A stretch of DNA of 64,000 nucleotides, from assembly GCA_019828595.1 (NCBI GenBank), contig JAHQRK010000006.1:2480001-2544000 (forward strand). Reading direction: 5' to 3'. The notes beneath the pieces were generated by a model. That model was not told the DNA's origin, made no database searches, and was given only the letters and a program-made list of their open reading frames with translations. This DNA comes from Aphanomyces cochlioides (lineage: Eukaryota > Oomycota > Saprolegniomycetes > Saprolegniales > Verrucalvaceae). Of this stretch, positions 39,964-47,022 are shown in pieces (position 1 is the first letter of the stretch; each line of letters starts with the position of its first letter). The position numbers and the translations under genes are program-made.

Positions 39964-40177
39964 CGCAAGATAAACTTGCGCCTCTACAAGTCTGAAGGAC
40001 TTGGGGGCGCGAGCCACCGAGTCCAAGGACTCCCCAGCTCGCTGGGCCATAGTATTAAATAGATTTTTTTGTTCACTTTGGTGTAGATGCAAGCTATTTG
40101 CTTGTGGAAAGCAAGAAACCGAAGGTTGCGGACAATCTCTGATGTCGTTTATGCCTACAGCAAAGAGCTCGCTCTTT
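39964..40177. terminator. Cluster of at least six short perfect hairpins between convergent genes
   Basis: Perfect stems occur in series: CGCAAG/CTTGCG (39964-39980), CAAGTC/GACTTG (39987-40003), GAGTCC/GGACTC (40019-40032), CCCAGC/GCTGGG (40033-40046), CAAGC/GCTTG (40090-40104) and AAAGAGC/GCTCTTT (40162-40177). The last directly abuts the capsid-gene stop. The segment is much more GC-rich than its surroundings. Hairpins at convergent 3' ends are known transcript-end signals in virophages and giant viruses. That role here is inference. Confidence 0.55.
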
Positions 40178-41977
40178 TTAACTTAACATTTCAACTTCTC
40201 CTGTTAAACGGTTAAGATTGAATTCACGTTCGTAGACGACTAAAGCAAGTAGATTTGCGCCTTGCGAGCAACCGTTGATACCAGAAATGGTTACGGCTTG
40301 TGGAACGTCTTTTTGAGTGATTCGAGAGCAGTCAGCAACAAGAACTCGATTCACAGTGCTCCAAGTTTGGAAATCGATCAAACCATTAGCAATTTCGTGG
40401 GTTAGTCCACCATTAATTGCGTGTAATTTAGAGAATTCATCATAGAAAGATTGGTAATCATAGGTTACAGTTTCATTGAAAACTGTTTCAGATCCGATTT
40501 GAACTTGGAAGTGGCGAATACTACTTCCTGGTTGACAAGTGTAAGGAGCTGAATCAAAGGGACTTGCAAATTGCTCTACATTAGTAGCAGTTACATAATG
40601 TCCTGATGATGTTTCGCTAAATGGAATCAATGCAATATATTTAATATTCTTCCAAGAACCAGATAAAGTCAAATTGATTGGAACATTCATTTGACCATCA
40701 ATTGCTCCAAGACCAGCTCGTCCTTGAAAATATTGAGCATAACAGTCTAAGAAACGAATAGTCTTGATTGGCCTTTGTACAATTTCAGTTGGGCGTGATA
40801 AATCGTAAAATGGAACATTGAGGCGAGCCGTTGTGTATGGGACAATGCTTCCTGTTTGTGCAACAGTGCATAGACTATTTTGAACTGGACCGAATGCTAC
40901 TCGAAACGTAGCTGCTTTCGAAGCTGCGAGAATACCAGTCATGGGGTTATAAGCATTACCTGAAGCTACCATAATTGGGCACGTTCTACCGCTTGTAAGT
41001 ACTGAAGATTTTAATTTCATTGTGTAGTTTGGTGGAGAAGCTGCATCGGTAGCTGCATCTATATCAACATATCCAGAGTTGATTTTAAGACGTAATTTGA
41101 GCTGAGGGTTACCCGTTAATTCTAATTCATTGAAGATAGGATGGAGGTCGATCAAACGAATTTTCAACATGTGAACCCAATGTCCTGCATATGCCCCTGC
41201 TGCAACTGTTCCAGTATTATTAAGAGCAAAAGCACCACGAGCATTTTGCTGTGCGATTGTTGAACTAACGCTTGCGCGTTGGGTTAGCCAATTAAAGGCG
41301 TTGATACCTCCATTAACACTACCTGTAGTTGGATCAATTGTCGCTACGCTTTGAGGATTAGAATAAATACGAGAGATAAATCCATTGTTTTCTGCTAAAG
41401 GTGCCTCCTGAAGTGTCAAACCAGTAGTAGCTGCTGGATTGCAGACCGTATTGTAAAAACCATCTCCCCCTGCTGAAGCTGCTGGTGTTCCAGAGGATCC
41501 ACCATAATTCATCGAGTACCAACTATCTGGAAAATGAAGCGCATCGGCCCCATGTTTTAGCTGGTCGCTAGCGCTCCATCCTGTTTGATGGCGCAAATTA
41601 TTCCAAAACAATTTGTAATCTGCTTCAGTAACTATATCAGTTCCATTTAAAGTAACAGTGAGCGAGTCAACTACGTTCCAAACGCCAGCCTTCATGCCAA
41701 CACAATATCGATTAATTGCTTTAGCAAATGCATCGGAACCTAAATTTTTCATAGTCACTACGTATGGTAAAGTAATGTAAGCATCTTTCAAAGAAGCAAA
41801 ACCTTTAGAACCTTGAAGTTGAGAAGCGGCGTCGATTGTGATAATACCTGACGAATAACTACCTTGATTGTTATCCGGAACATATGCCATTTTCTTACCT
41901 CGAGAGACTTCTACAGGAGCATCTTCTCTTTTGGAAGCATCAAGTAAATATTGATCAGCCAGTTGGTAGTCAGCCAT
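40178..41977 (-). CDS. Major capsid protein, double jelly-roll type
   Basis: Five hundred and ninety-nine residues. The N-terminus (S-R-G-K-K-M-A-Y-V-P) is followed by V-V-D-S-L-T-V-T-L-N-G and N-L-R-H-Q-T-G-W. The second half contains L-I-D-L-H-P-I-F, Y-D-L-S-R-P-T-E-I-V-Q and C-Q-P-G-S-S-I-R-H-F-Q-V-Q-I-G, then N-E-T-V-T-Y-D-Y. This is the pattern of Polinton and adintovirus major capsid proteins. It would build a T-number icosahedral shell as trimers. Its GC content is visibly higher than that of neighbouring element genes, consistent with selection for high expression. The ATG at 41977 has TATA-like tracts upstream shared with the divergent protease. Confidence 0.93.
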   Translation of the reverse strand: MADYQLADQYLLDASKREDAPVEVSRGKKMAYVPDNNQGSYSSGIITIDAASQLQGSKGFASLKDAYITLPYVVTMKNLGSDAFAKAINRYCVGMKAGVWNVVDSLTVTLNGTDIVTEADYKLFWNNLRHQTGWSASDQLKHGADALHFPDSWYSMNYGGSSGTPAASAGGDGFYNTVCNPAATTGLTLQEAPLAENNGFISRIYSNPQSVATIDPTTGSVNGGINAFNWLTQRASVSSTIAQQNARGAFALNNTGTVAAGAYAGHWVHMLKIRLIDLHPIFNELELTGNPQLKLRLKINSGYVDIDAATDAASPPNYTMKLKSSVLTSGRTCPIMVASGNAYNPMTGILAASKAATFRVAFGPVQNSLCTVAQTGSIVPYTTARLNVPFYDLSRPTEIVQRPIKTIRFLDCYAQYFQGRAGLGAIDGQMNVPINLTLSGSWKNIKYIALIPFSETSSGHYVTATNVEQFASPFDSAPYTCQPGSSIRHFQVQIGSETVFNETVTYDYQSFYDEFSKLHAINGGLTHEIANGLIDFQTWSTVNRVLVADCSRITQKDVPQAVTISGINGCSQGANLLALVVYEREFNLNRLTGEVEMLS

Positions 41978-42048
41978 GATTGTTTATATTATTTTATAGA
42001 CTTATATATACTTCTATTGAGACAAAAAATAGAAAAAAATATTAATGA

Positions 42049-42426
42049 ATGGATCTAATAAAAGGAATTACCTCTGATCACGAATTAATTGAATTAGCTA
42101 ATTTATTAGATATTGAATTGGATGGAATATTTACACTTGATGAAATAAAGAAACCATTACCAAAAAATAGAAATTATATTATTTTGTTAGAAAATGGTGA
42201 TGGAATTGGTCATTGGGTATGTACTTTCCATGATCAATATTTTGATAGTGCTGGTGAACCACCTCCTCTTATTTTAGGTATAAAAAAATACAACCATAAG
42301 CAGTATCAAAGTGCTTATAGAGAGTATTGTGGCATTTGGTGTTTATTATTCCTATATTCTAAACAAAATCACAGTCCTGATCTACTCGAAGGATTTCATG
42401 ATCTGAATGATAAAACGTTTGAGTAA
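42049..42426 (+). CDS. Adenain-like (C5/Ulp1-fold) cysteine protease
   Basis: One hundred and twenty-five residues. The catalytic His is in G-H-W-V-C (H55), the acidic residue in Y-F-D-S-A-G-E (D66), the oxyanion Gln in the Q-Y-Q segment (Q85/Q87), and the nucleophile Cys in C-G-I-W-C (C94). The order and spacing match adenovirus maturation proteases, although the protein is shorter than adenain (about 200 aa). It is expected to mature the capsid precursors. It shares a 71-bp divergent promoter region with the major capsid gene. Confidence 0.88.
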   Translation: MDLIKGITSDHELIELANLLDIELDGIFTLDEIKKPLPKNRNYIILLENGDGIGHWVCTFHDQYFDSAGEPPPLILGIKKYNHKQYQSAYREYCGIWCLLFLYSKQNHSPDLLEGFHDLNDKTFE

Positions 42427-42431
42427 GTAGA

Positions 42432-42758
42432 TTAAACCTCTTTTGGTTGGTTTTTTAGGTTAATTAGTTCATCGTATAGTTTTAAACACTTTTCTTTAAC
42501 GTATTGACTAGTTAATAACCAATCAATGTATTGAGAATCGATTTGATTGATATGTTGTATAGATTTGCCTTTATATTTGCCCCATGTCATTGTATAGCTA
42601 AGATCAGCATCTTTGAATTTATCTTGTAGGAACTGTTTGATTTCTGGACGAGAACTAAGGATCATCTCCTGAGTTAGCAACCATTTACAATATGATTGAT
42701 TAATATCAAAAACTTCTTGAATAGTTTTTGATTTATATCGTCCGAAATTTAATTCCAT
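42432..42758 (-). CDS. Duplicated ExoX-C-like (F/W-G-K/R-Y-K) repeat protein
   Basis: One hundred and eight residues made of two similar units. Unit 1 is F-G-R-Y-K-S-K-T-I-Q-E-V followed by Y-C-K-W-L-L-T-Q. Unit 2 is W-G-K-Y-K-G-K-S-I-Q-H-I followed by Y-I-D-W-L-L-T-S. The G-K-Y-K-G-K...Y-x-x-W-L pattern is that of the small domain at the C-terminus of exodeoxyribonuclease X and related viral proteins. No nuclease core is present, so DNA-binding accessory function is more likely than catalysis. It is convergent with the protease gene, with five bases between them. Confidence 0.7.
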   Translation of the reverse strand: MELNFGRYKSKTIQEVFDINQSYCKWLLTQEMILSSRPEIKQFLQDKFKDADLSYTMTWGKYKGKSIQHINQIDSQYIDWLLTSQYVKEKCLKLYDELINLKNQPKEV

Positions 42759-42923
42759 GGTTACTATATACTATATACCATATACTAAGAGGTAGTTTTT
42801 TTAAATTAATTATACGAAATTTTATAGTAGCGATTAAATTTTCTATATTATTATTTTATACAGGTATATTATTTTTCAAAGTGGTTTAACAACCAACGTC
42901 CATTTCCGAATTTGCTTCCGAAT
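42759..42923. other. Composition boundary between viral and cargo DNA
   Basis: AT-rich viral-type sequence (to about 42870) changes abruptly to a host-like leader just before the CRN start. The left half has repeated TATATAG/TATATGG tracts upstream of the minus-strand ORF. The right half, with CAACCAACGTCC, looks like an oomycete 5' region. Confidence 0.5.
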
Positions 42924-44138
42924 ATGCTCAAGCTGTTCTGTGTTGTCGTTGGTGAAGGGAGACCTTTCTCCGTCAAGATTGATGCTTCCGAGACGGTCGA
43001 TGATCTCAAAGACAAGATCAAGGAAAAGATCAAGAACACAATTACTTGTGATGCGAAGGATCTTCAGCTTTATCTGGCTTTGAAGGGTGGTTTACAGTTA
43101 AAGGATGGTGCGTGGCTGTCTGACGAAGACCCTGATATGGAAGGCCTTTCTCAACCCGCCGAAGGAAACACAGTGTTACCAAATTATGTCAATGAAGAAA
43201 GAAAGATGAAGGGAACCAAGAAGCTTTCCAAGTTCTTTTCTGGTGGAGAGTACCCCGAATTTTGCAGCGACGAAAAAATTCATGTGGTGGTTACGGAGCA
43301 AGAGGCTCTCGGCGTGGCACCAACTACAACACATCGTCATCCCGAACGTCTCAAACGATGGGCTGCGATCAATGCAATGATACGTCAGAAGAATCAACAG
43401 GCAAACGAGAAGACCACGGATGAAGACGCCAATACAAACAAAAAACGAAAAAAACGCGATGTTTACAAGACTGTCCGCTATTCGAGTCTTTGTTGGGAAG
43501 ATATCAAATCAATTTACAACTTCGAAGATTCTTATGACCTTCAACCTAACGTTAGCGATATTCCTGATACTGACATCCAGCTGCTCCACGCTCGTATTCA
43601 TGATTTGCGGGATCTCTATGGACAAGTCACGGATGGGAAAGAAGCCAAGAGATTGTTCTTTATCGCCCCGATCCTTGAGACAGTCAGTCGTCTGATCAAG
43701 GACGTCCGCATTTTAGTCGAAGAAGACGTGGCTGGGAAGAACGTGCTCCTGAATGGTCGATTCGAATTCGTGCTCAAGCGTGGCAAGAAGAGAATTTCAC
43801 TTGTCGAAGCAAAGCGTGAAGATATGCAGCAAGGACTGGTTCAGAGTGTGACGGGGCTCGAAGCTCTTGCTGATGTTGAAAATCTATCTGTGACATATGG
43901 CATCGTGACTAATTTTCTCATGTGGACGTTCGTAATCAGTGAAGACACGAAGGCCCGAAAGCATGAGTATTCTCTCCGTACCGTCGAAACCATACCTTCG
44001 TTTGAAGGATTGAAAGAACTCGTCGGAATAATTTACGCGATGCTGATGCCTTCCATAGAGAAAAAAGAGGCAAAGAAGGATGATTTGTTGCAAGGGATGA
44101 CTCAAGATTTGTTGGCATGTGAAGTGCAGTCTGAGTAA
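42924..44138 (+). CDS. Crinkler (CRN) effector with PD-(D/E)XK-like nuclease C-terminus, cargo gene
   Basis: The ATG at 42924 opens 404 codons. The N-terminus [10 protein letters not shown], then [11 protein letters not shown], is the ubiquitin-like CRN header. L-Y-L-A-L at 49-53 takes the place of LxLFLAK and matches the LYLA-type of saprolegnian CRNs. I-H-V-V-V-T-E-Q at 119-125 corresponds to the HVLVxxP boundary motif. A basic K-K-R-K-K-R (173-178) is a plausible nuclear signal. The C-terminal domain has F-E-F-V-L-K-R-G (E281) and V-E-A-K (E295, K297) followed by Q-Q-G-L-V-Q, which fits the restriction-endonuclease-like CRN family. Codon and base usage resemble the host, not the flanking viral genes. 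Known CRNs act in the nucleus of a target cell. There is no classical signal peptide, as is common for this family. Confidence 0.88.
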   Translation: MLKLFCVVVGEGRPFSVKIDASETVDDLKDKIKEKIKNTITCDAKDLQLYLALKGGLQLKDGAWLSDEDPDMEGLSQPAEGNTVLPNYVNEERKMKGTKKLSKFFSGGEYPEFCSDEKIHVVVTEQEALGVAPTTTHRHPERLKRWAAINAMIRQKNQQANEKTTDEDANTNKKRKKRDVYKTVRYSSLCWEDIKSIYNFEDSYDLQPNVSDIPDTDIQLLHARIHDLRDLYGQVTDGKEAKRLFFIAPILETVSRLIKDVRILVEEDVAGKNVLLNGRFEFVLKRGKKRISLVEAKREDMQQGLVQSVTGLEALADVENLSVTYGIVTNFLMWTFVISEDTKARKHEYSLRTVETIPSFEGLKELVGIIYAMLMPSIEKKEAKKDDLLQGMTQDLLACEVQSE

Positions 44139-44308
44139 TGTACGTTTATGGTATCGTCACCAATTATGTTGAATGGAACTTTTAGCGAAACCTGAATGAC
44201 AGAATTGAATTGGAGGGGTGTGCCTTGAATGTTGGACCTACTGGCCCTTCTTTGGAAACTCTTGACAAGATTTGTCGAAAGATTTATGCCATGCTATCGG
44301 ATGAGTAA
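44139..44308 (+). pseudogene. Remnant of a second CRN C-terminal domain
   Basis: Immediately after the CRN stop, the + strand encodes Y-G-I-V-T-N-Y-V-E-W-N-F, stop. In the following frame comes G-P-T-G-P-S-L-E-T-L-D-K, then I-Y-A-M-L-S-D-E, stop. These parallel [12 protein letters not shown] and P-S-F-E-G-L-K...I-Y-A-M-L in the intact gene. The remnant differs enough to be a separate CRN copy rather than a simple duplication. Confidence 0.7.
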
Positions 44309-44351
44309 GCAGTACGTTGCTGTTTTTTATTAAGTCAATTTGAGTATTTCT

Positions 44352-44367
44352 TCGCATATGAGTCCTA
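44352..44367 (-). repeat. Short second copy of the inner TIR end
   Basis: The reverse complement contains GACTCATATGCGAAG, identical to 27772-27786 in the left repeat. The right repeat itself has the variant GTGAAG at the matching site. It lies 45 bp inside the right repeat. Confidence 0.5.
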
Positions 44368-44409
44368 AGAGAATACAAGAAATCACCTTCAGGGGTTTGT
44401 TTGTGACAT

Positions 44410-44661
44410 CAATTTTGATAGCTTCACATATGAGTCATTCGATCGTTTATAAGACCCCTTCCATGTGTCGAGAATGATTCACCTTTTGTCATTGTTTCAA
44501 CATAATCCACTCGTTTGGGTGAATGCTAGCATCTGATGAAAAGGATGGAAAACCTTGATATAGCATCATCAGACTCAGAATCAGCATACAGATGGGACGA
44601 TTGGTTGGGGTGAGAACTTTTGAAAAAAAATTGACAGGCTGCGGCACTATTATATACTACT
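44410..44661 (-). repeat. Right terminal inverted repeat, 252 bp
   Basis: Reverse complement of 27547-27798 with three mismatches, ending ...TATACTACT at 44661, directly before the target duplication. Near-identity of the two arms implies recent insertion or ongoing sequence homogenisation. Confidence 0.95.
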
Positions 44662-44667
44662 GATAAC
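44662..44667. repeat. Target-site duplication, right copy (GATAAC)
   Basis: Exact repeat of 27541-27546 immediately outside the right inverted repeat. Confidence 0.93.
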
Positions 44668-45058
44668 AGATTTGTCCATTCAGTGTTTCTGTGCGTTTGG
44701 AAGCACAAACACTGTACGAGTATGCCACTGCCGGCTGAGACCTCCAGCGCAGCGTTCATAAGAAAGTCATCCGCAGCATCGTCGATAGTGTAGACTTGGG
44801 ACGACATTGCTTGACTGAAAGTGCAATAATTCGAGATCCATCTGAAACCCTGCAACAACCCTGTCCCTAGCTTGAAAAAAGCTTCTGAGCTCTTTTTCCA
44901 CAACGTGTTATCGTCGAGCCATCCAGCATTTCAGCCAAAACGTGTTTTGTGGAACCAAACGATCAACTTGTTGTGCATTTACTGTTTCCTCAGTGAAAAC
45001 CGGCTCCAGAACACGTTATTTGTGTATAACAGGTGCATCCAAACGGAGCCTAAGTATA
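44668..45058. other. Right flank of the insertion, possible disrupted host ORF
   Basis: On the minus strand a frame starting with ATG near 44812 runs without a stop up to the insertion point. It begins M-S-S-Q-V-Y-T-I-D-D-A-A-D-D and includes a Cys-containing stretch. It may be part of an exon interrupted by the element. No known domain is visible. Confidence 0.3.
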
Positions 45059-45571
45059 TTAAGCCTCCAACATAGGAGCAGGGGGACTGTCAATGTTGTC
45101 GCTGTTGCGGCGGTATTCTTGGGTAAATGTAATCCAGACTGATGCGCCTTGGACAAGAGTGCCAACGAAGAGGAAGATGACACACGCATAGGCTCCACCA
45201 CAGCTACCAGCGTGGCAATAGGCGAAAGCATTGCTGGCGGCGACGGCGATGCCGGAAGCAAAGAGCATCACAGTGAGCACGCCATCGATCACAAGCTTGT
45301 GCAGGGGGAGCAGCTCGATTTTCTTTTGGCGGAGGACAAATATGACATAGAGAAGCGTGTAGACCCATGCAGTATACGTCATGAGGAAGGCAAAATCCCC
45401 CGCGCCGAGTCCCGTGATCGCCGTGCTGCAGAGAAACGCCACGACAGCCGCAAACCATTGAATCACGCGGAGAACGAGCTCCAAGTTTGACTTGTCCTCG
45501 AAGAATTCGCCAGCCTTTTCCTTGAGATCATCCATGCCCATGATGGAGAAAGAGCAGTTTTGGCCGCGCAT
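45059..45571 (-). CDS. Four-TM (MARVEL-like) membrane protein
   Basis: The ATG at 45571 opens 170 residues. Four hydrophobic helices are visible: LELVLRVIQWFAAVVAFL, then AGDFAFLMTYTAWVYTLLYV, then VIDGVLTVMLFASGIAVA, then GAYACVIFLFVGTLVQGAS. N- and C-termini are hydrophilic, and the conserved-type R-V-I-Q-W appears in TM1. The topology and the Cys pair before TM4 (C-H-A-G-S-C) recall synaptogyrin, CASP and other MARVEL proteins involved in vesicle or membrane apposition. The C-terminal tail is Pro-rich. It is the first recognisable host gene to the right of the element. Confidence 0.6.
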   Translation of the reverse strand: MRGQNCSFSIMGMDDLKEKAGEFFEDKSNLELVLRVIQWFAAVVAFLCSTAITGLGAGDFAFLMTYTAWVYTLLYVIFVLRQKKIELLPLHKLVIDGVLTVMLFASGIAVAASNAFAYCHAGSCGGAYACVIFLFVGTLVQGASVWITFTQEYRRNSDNIDSPPAPMLEA

Positions 45572-47022
45572 TCATGACGCCCATACCTTGTTGCTCACAT
45601 GTCCATTGGTAATGCCCGCCATTATAATAAAACCTGAGTCAAAACTACGTTAAATACAAAAAACCATTACGGTCCCACCACCGGCGCTGCCCACATCCTG
45701 CTCTATTTCTCGCAAATTTAAAGATCACAACTGGTAATTCTGCGATATTAGATACCTCTAAAGTTGTTCTCTGCTGTGCGTGATGGAGATTGCAACGAGG
45801 AGCGCTGAGCGCCGTCCTCAGGGTGAGTTTGAGTATGAAGACGTTAAAGTGTTTAAACGTATGAGTTCTACCTACTGGTGAGGAGTATACAAATTTCAAG
45901 TCAAATGCGTGTCGCACAGCCTTTTCATAGGTGGAACAAGGCGTACAGATATGAGAGTGAACTCGCTCTCGTGATGTCCACCATTCTCAACCAGGGGACT
46001 CTCCTCTGACTCTCCTCACGAATGTTCTCATGGTACAAGTTGGATGGATTTCCAAGAGTTGGTGGATCAACGTGGATGTCACAATCCGAAAGTCTCGACC
46101 GGCCACGGATCCTGTCAACGATTTATAAAGATGAAGGATGAGTAAAGTCAATGGCAACAATCGTGAAGTAGGTGTCCTGTTATTGCACCATGGGGGAGCG
46201 CTGTATGCTAAAATTGATTTCATAGCGCGATGATGAGGAGTCTCCTCCTTGAACCCTCGGATGGTTAACTGCAGACGCCAATGGTGCAGTAGGGCTGCGT
46301 TGTAGGCATGAAGGCAGCATAAATTGTCCCGGAATCCTCCAATCCATTAGGGACAGTGCGTGGGGAACAGTGCTGTCGGGGGGATGCAGAGGTTGAACCT
46401 GGTGACTGGTATGGCTTTTTCAGAGCGTGATCCCTGAGGCGGGTGTTCAATATGAACAGCTTTATCATGTCTGGTATACCTTTTGCGCACTTCAACTGTA
46501 CTTCTTAAATCCAGAGCTAAAATGCACATCGTGAAAATGTTTCAAGTCTTGGCTGCATAGCCCAAAACCGACTCTGGGCAACAAGAAACAAAGGGTTTTA
46601 ATGGACAATTTGAGTTTTGCGATGAGGTAGAGCTTCCTATCCCAAGACTCGAAGGTTGAAAGACCATGATCACAAGGAACGGCCATTGCATAAAACTTTG
46701 ACTGCATCTGGCTTCGTCTCCCCCCAAGAAAGATTTGATCGCGTCACCCCCACAAAAATCCCAAGTACCCCATGAGTCCCTTCACCTTCCACGAAATGCA
46801 ATCATGTGGCATACAGAGCCAGCTAACAGCAATGAGCTCGTTTAGATGCACAAACTGTCCCTCGATGACAATCCCTGCGTGGCCAAGTTGTCCTTGAGGG
46901 GGTTTAGGGGTTTGGTCTCTTGGAGAGAGTGAGCTGCTTCCCTCAGACACTCCTCTCTTCCACTTATCCGGATAAAATTATCCGTAGGGAATCCTCGTTA
47001 GTCTCCCGGTCAACGCGCCGCC
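45572..47022. other. Intergenic 1.45 kb, nothing recognised except a palindrome
   Basis: Several small frames on the minus strand but no domain, repeat or RNA gene I can support. The only structured element I noticed is the palindrome at 46964-46975. Confidence 0.5.
46964..46984. promoter_or_regulatory. TTATCCGGATAA palindrome plus extra half-site upstream of makorin
   Basis: A 12-bp perfect palindrome at 46964-46975 is followed by a third half-site TTATCCG at 46978-46984, ending 38 bp before the makorin ATG. It shares its core with the inverted repeat at 14613-14636. Confidence 0.35.

Larger units (their letters stand above)
27547..44661. mobile_element. Polinton/Maverick (adintovirus-like) integrated DNA virus, 17,115 bp
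   Basis: The element is bounded by 252-bp inverted repeats starting AG and ending CT and by the 6-bp duplication GATAAC. It is strikingly AT-rich compared with the host. The gene set is the full Polinton core: protein-primed DNA polymerase B, chromodomain integrase, double-jelly-roll major capsid protein, penton-like minor capsid protein, FtsK/A32 packaging ATPase and adenain-like protease. A pVI/pX-like protein and an S74 fibre-like protein are added. Replication and integration genes are on the left, morphogenesis genes in the centre, cargo at the right. The morphogenesis reading frames are open, so the copy looks young. Possible lesions are the missing polymerase start codon and a split ORF at 34.9 kb. 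Confidence 0.95.

Noticed and set aside
40001..40186. A 61-codon ORF in the hairpin-rich spacer
   Set aside because: It is built from the palindromes, lacks a proper ATG start, and overlaps the capsid stop; structure explains the segment better.
42912..42923. TTG start four codons upstream of the CRN ATG
   Set aside because: CRN proteins begin with the M-(L/V)-K-L-F-C header, which the ATG at 42924 gives exactly.
27547..44661. Virophage (Mavirus-like) identity instead of Polinton
   Set aside because: Size, protein-primed PolB, chromodomain integrase, long TIRs and 6-bp duplication fit Polinton/adintovirus; no virophage-specific gene seen.
27547..44661. CRISPR, tRNA or rRNA genes in the element or flanks
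   Set aside because: No spaced direct repeats or clover-leaf sequences were noticed by reading; not exhaustively searched.
44526..44903. A 125-codon minus-strand ORF crossing the right TIR boundary
   Set aside because: Half of it is terminal-repeat sequence, so it cannot be an ancestral gene as drawn; only its host part may be a broken exon.
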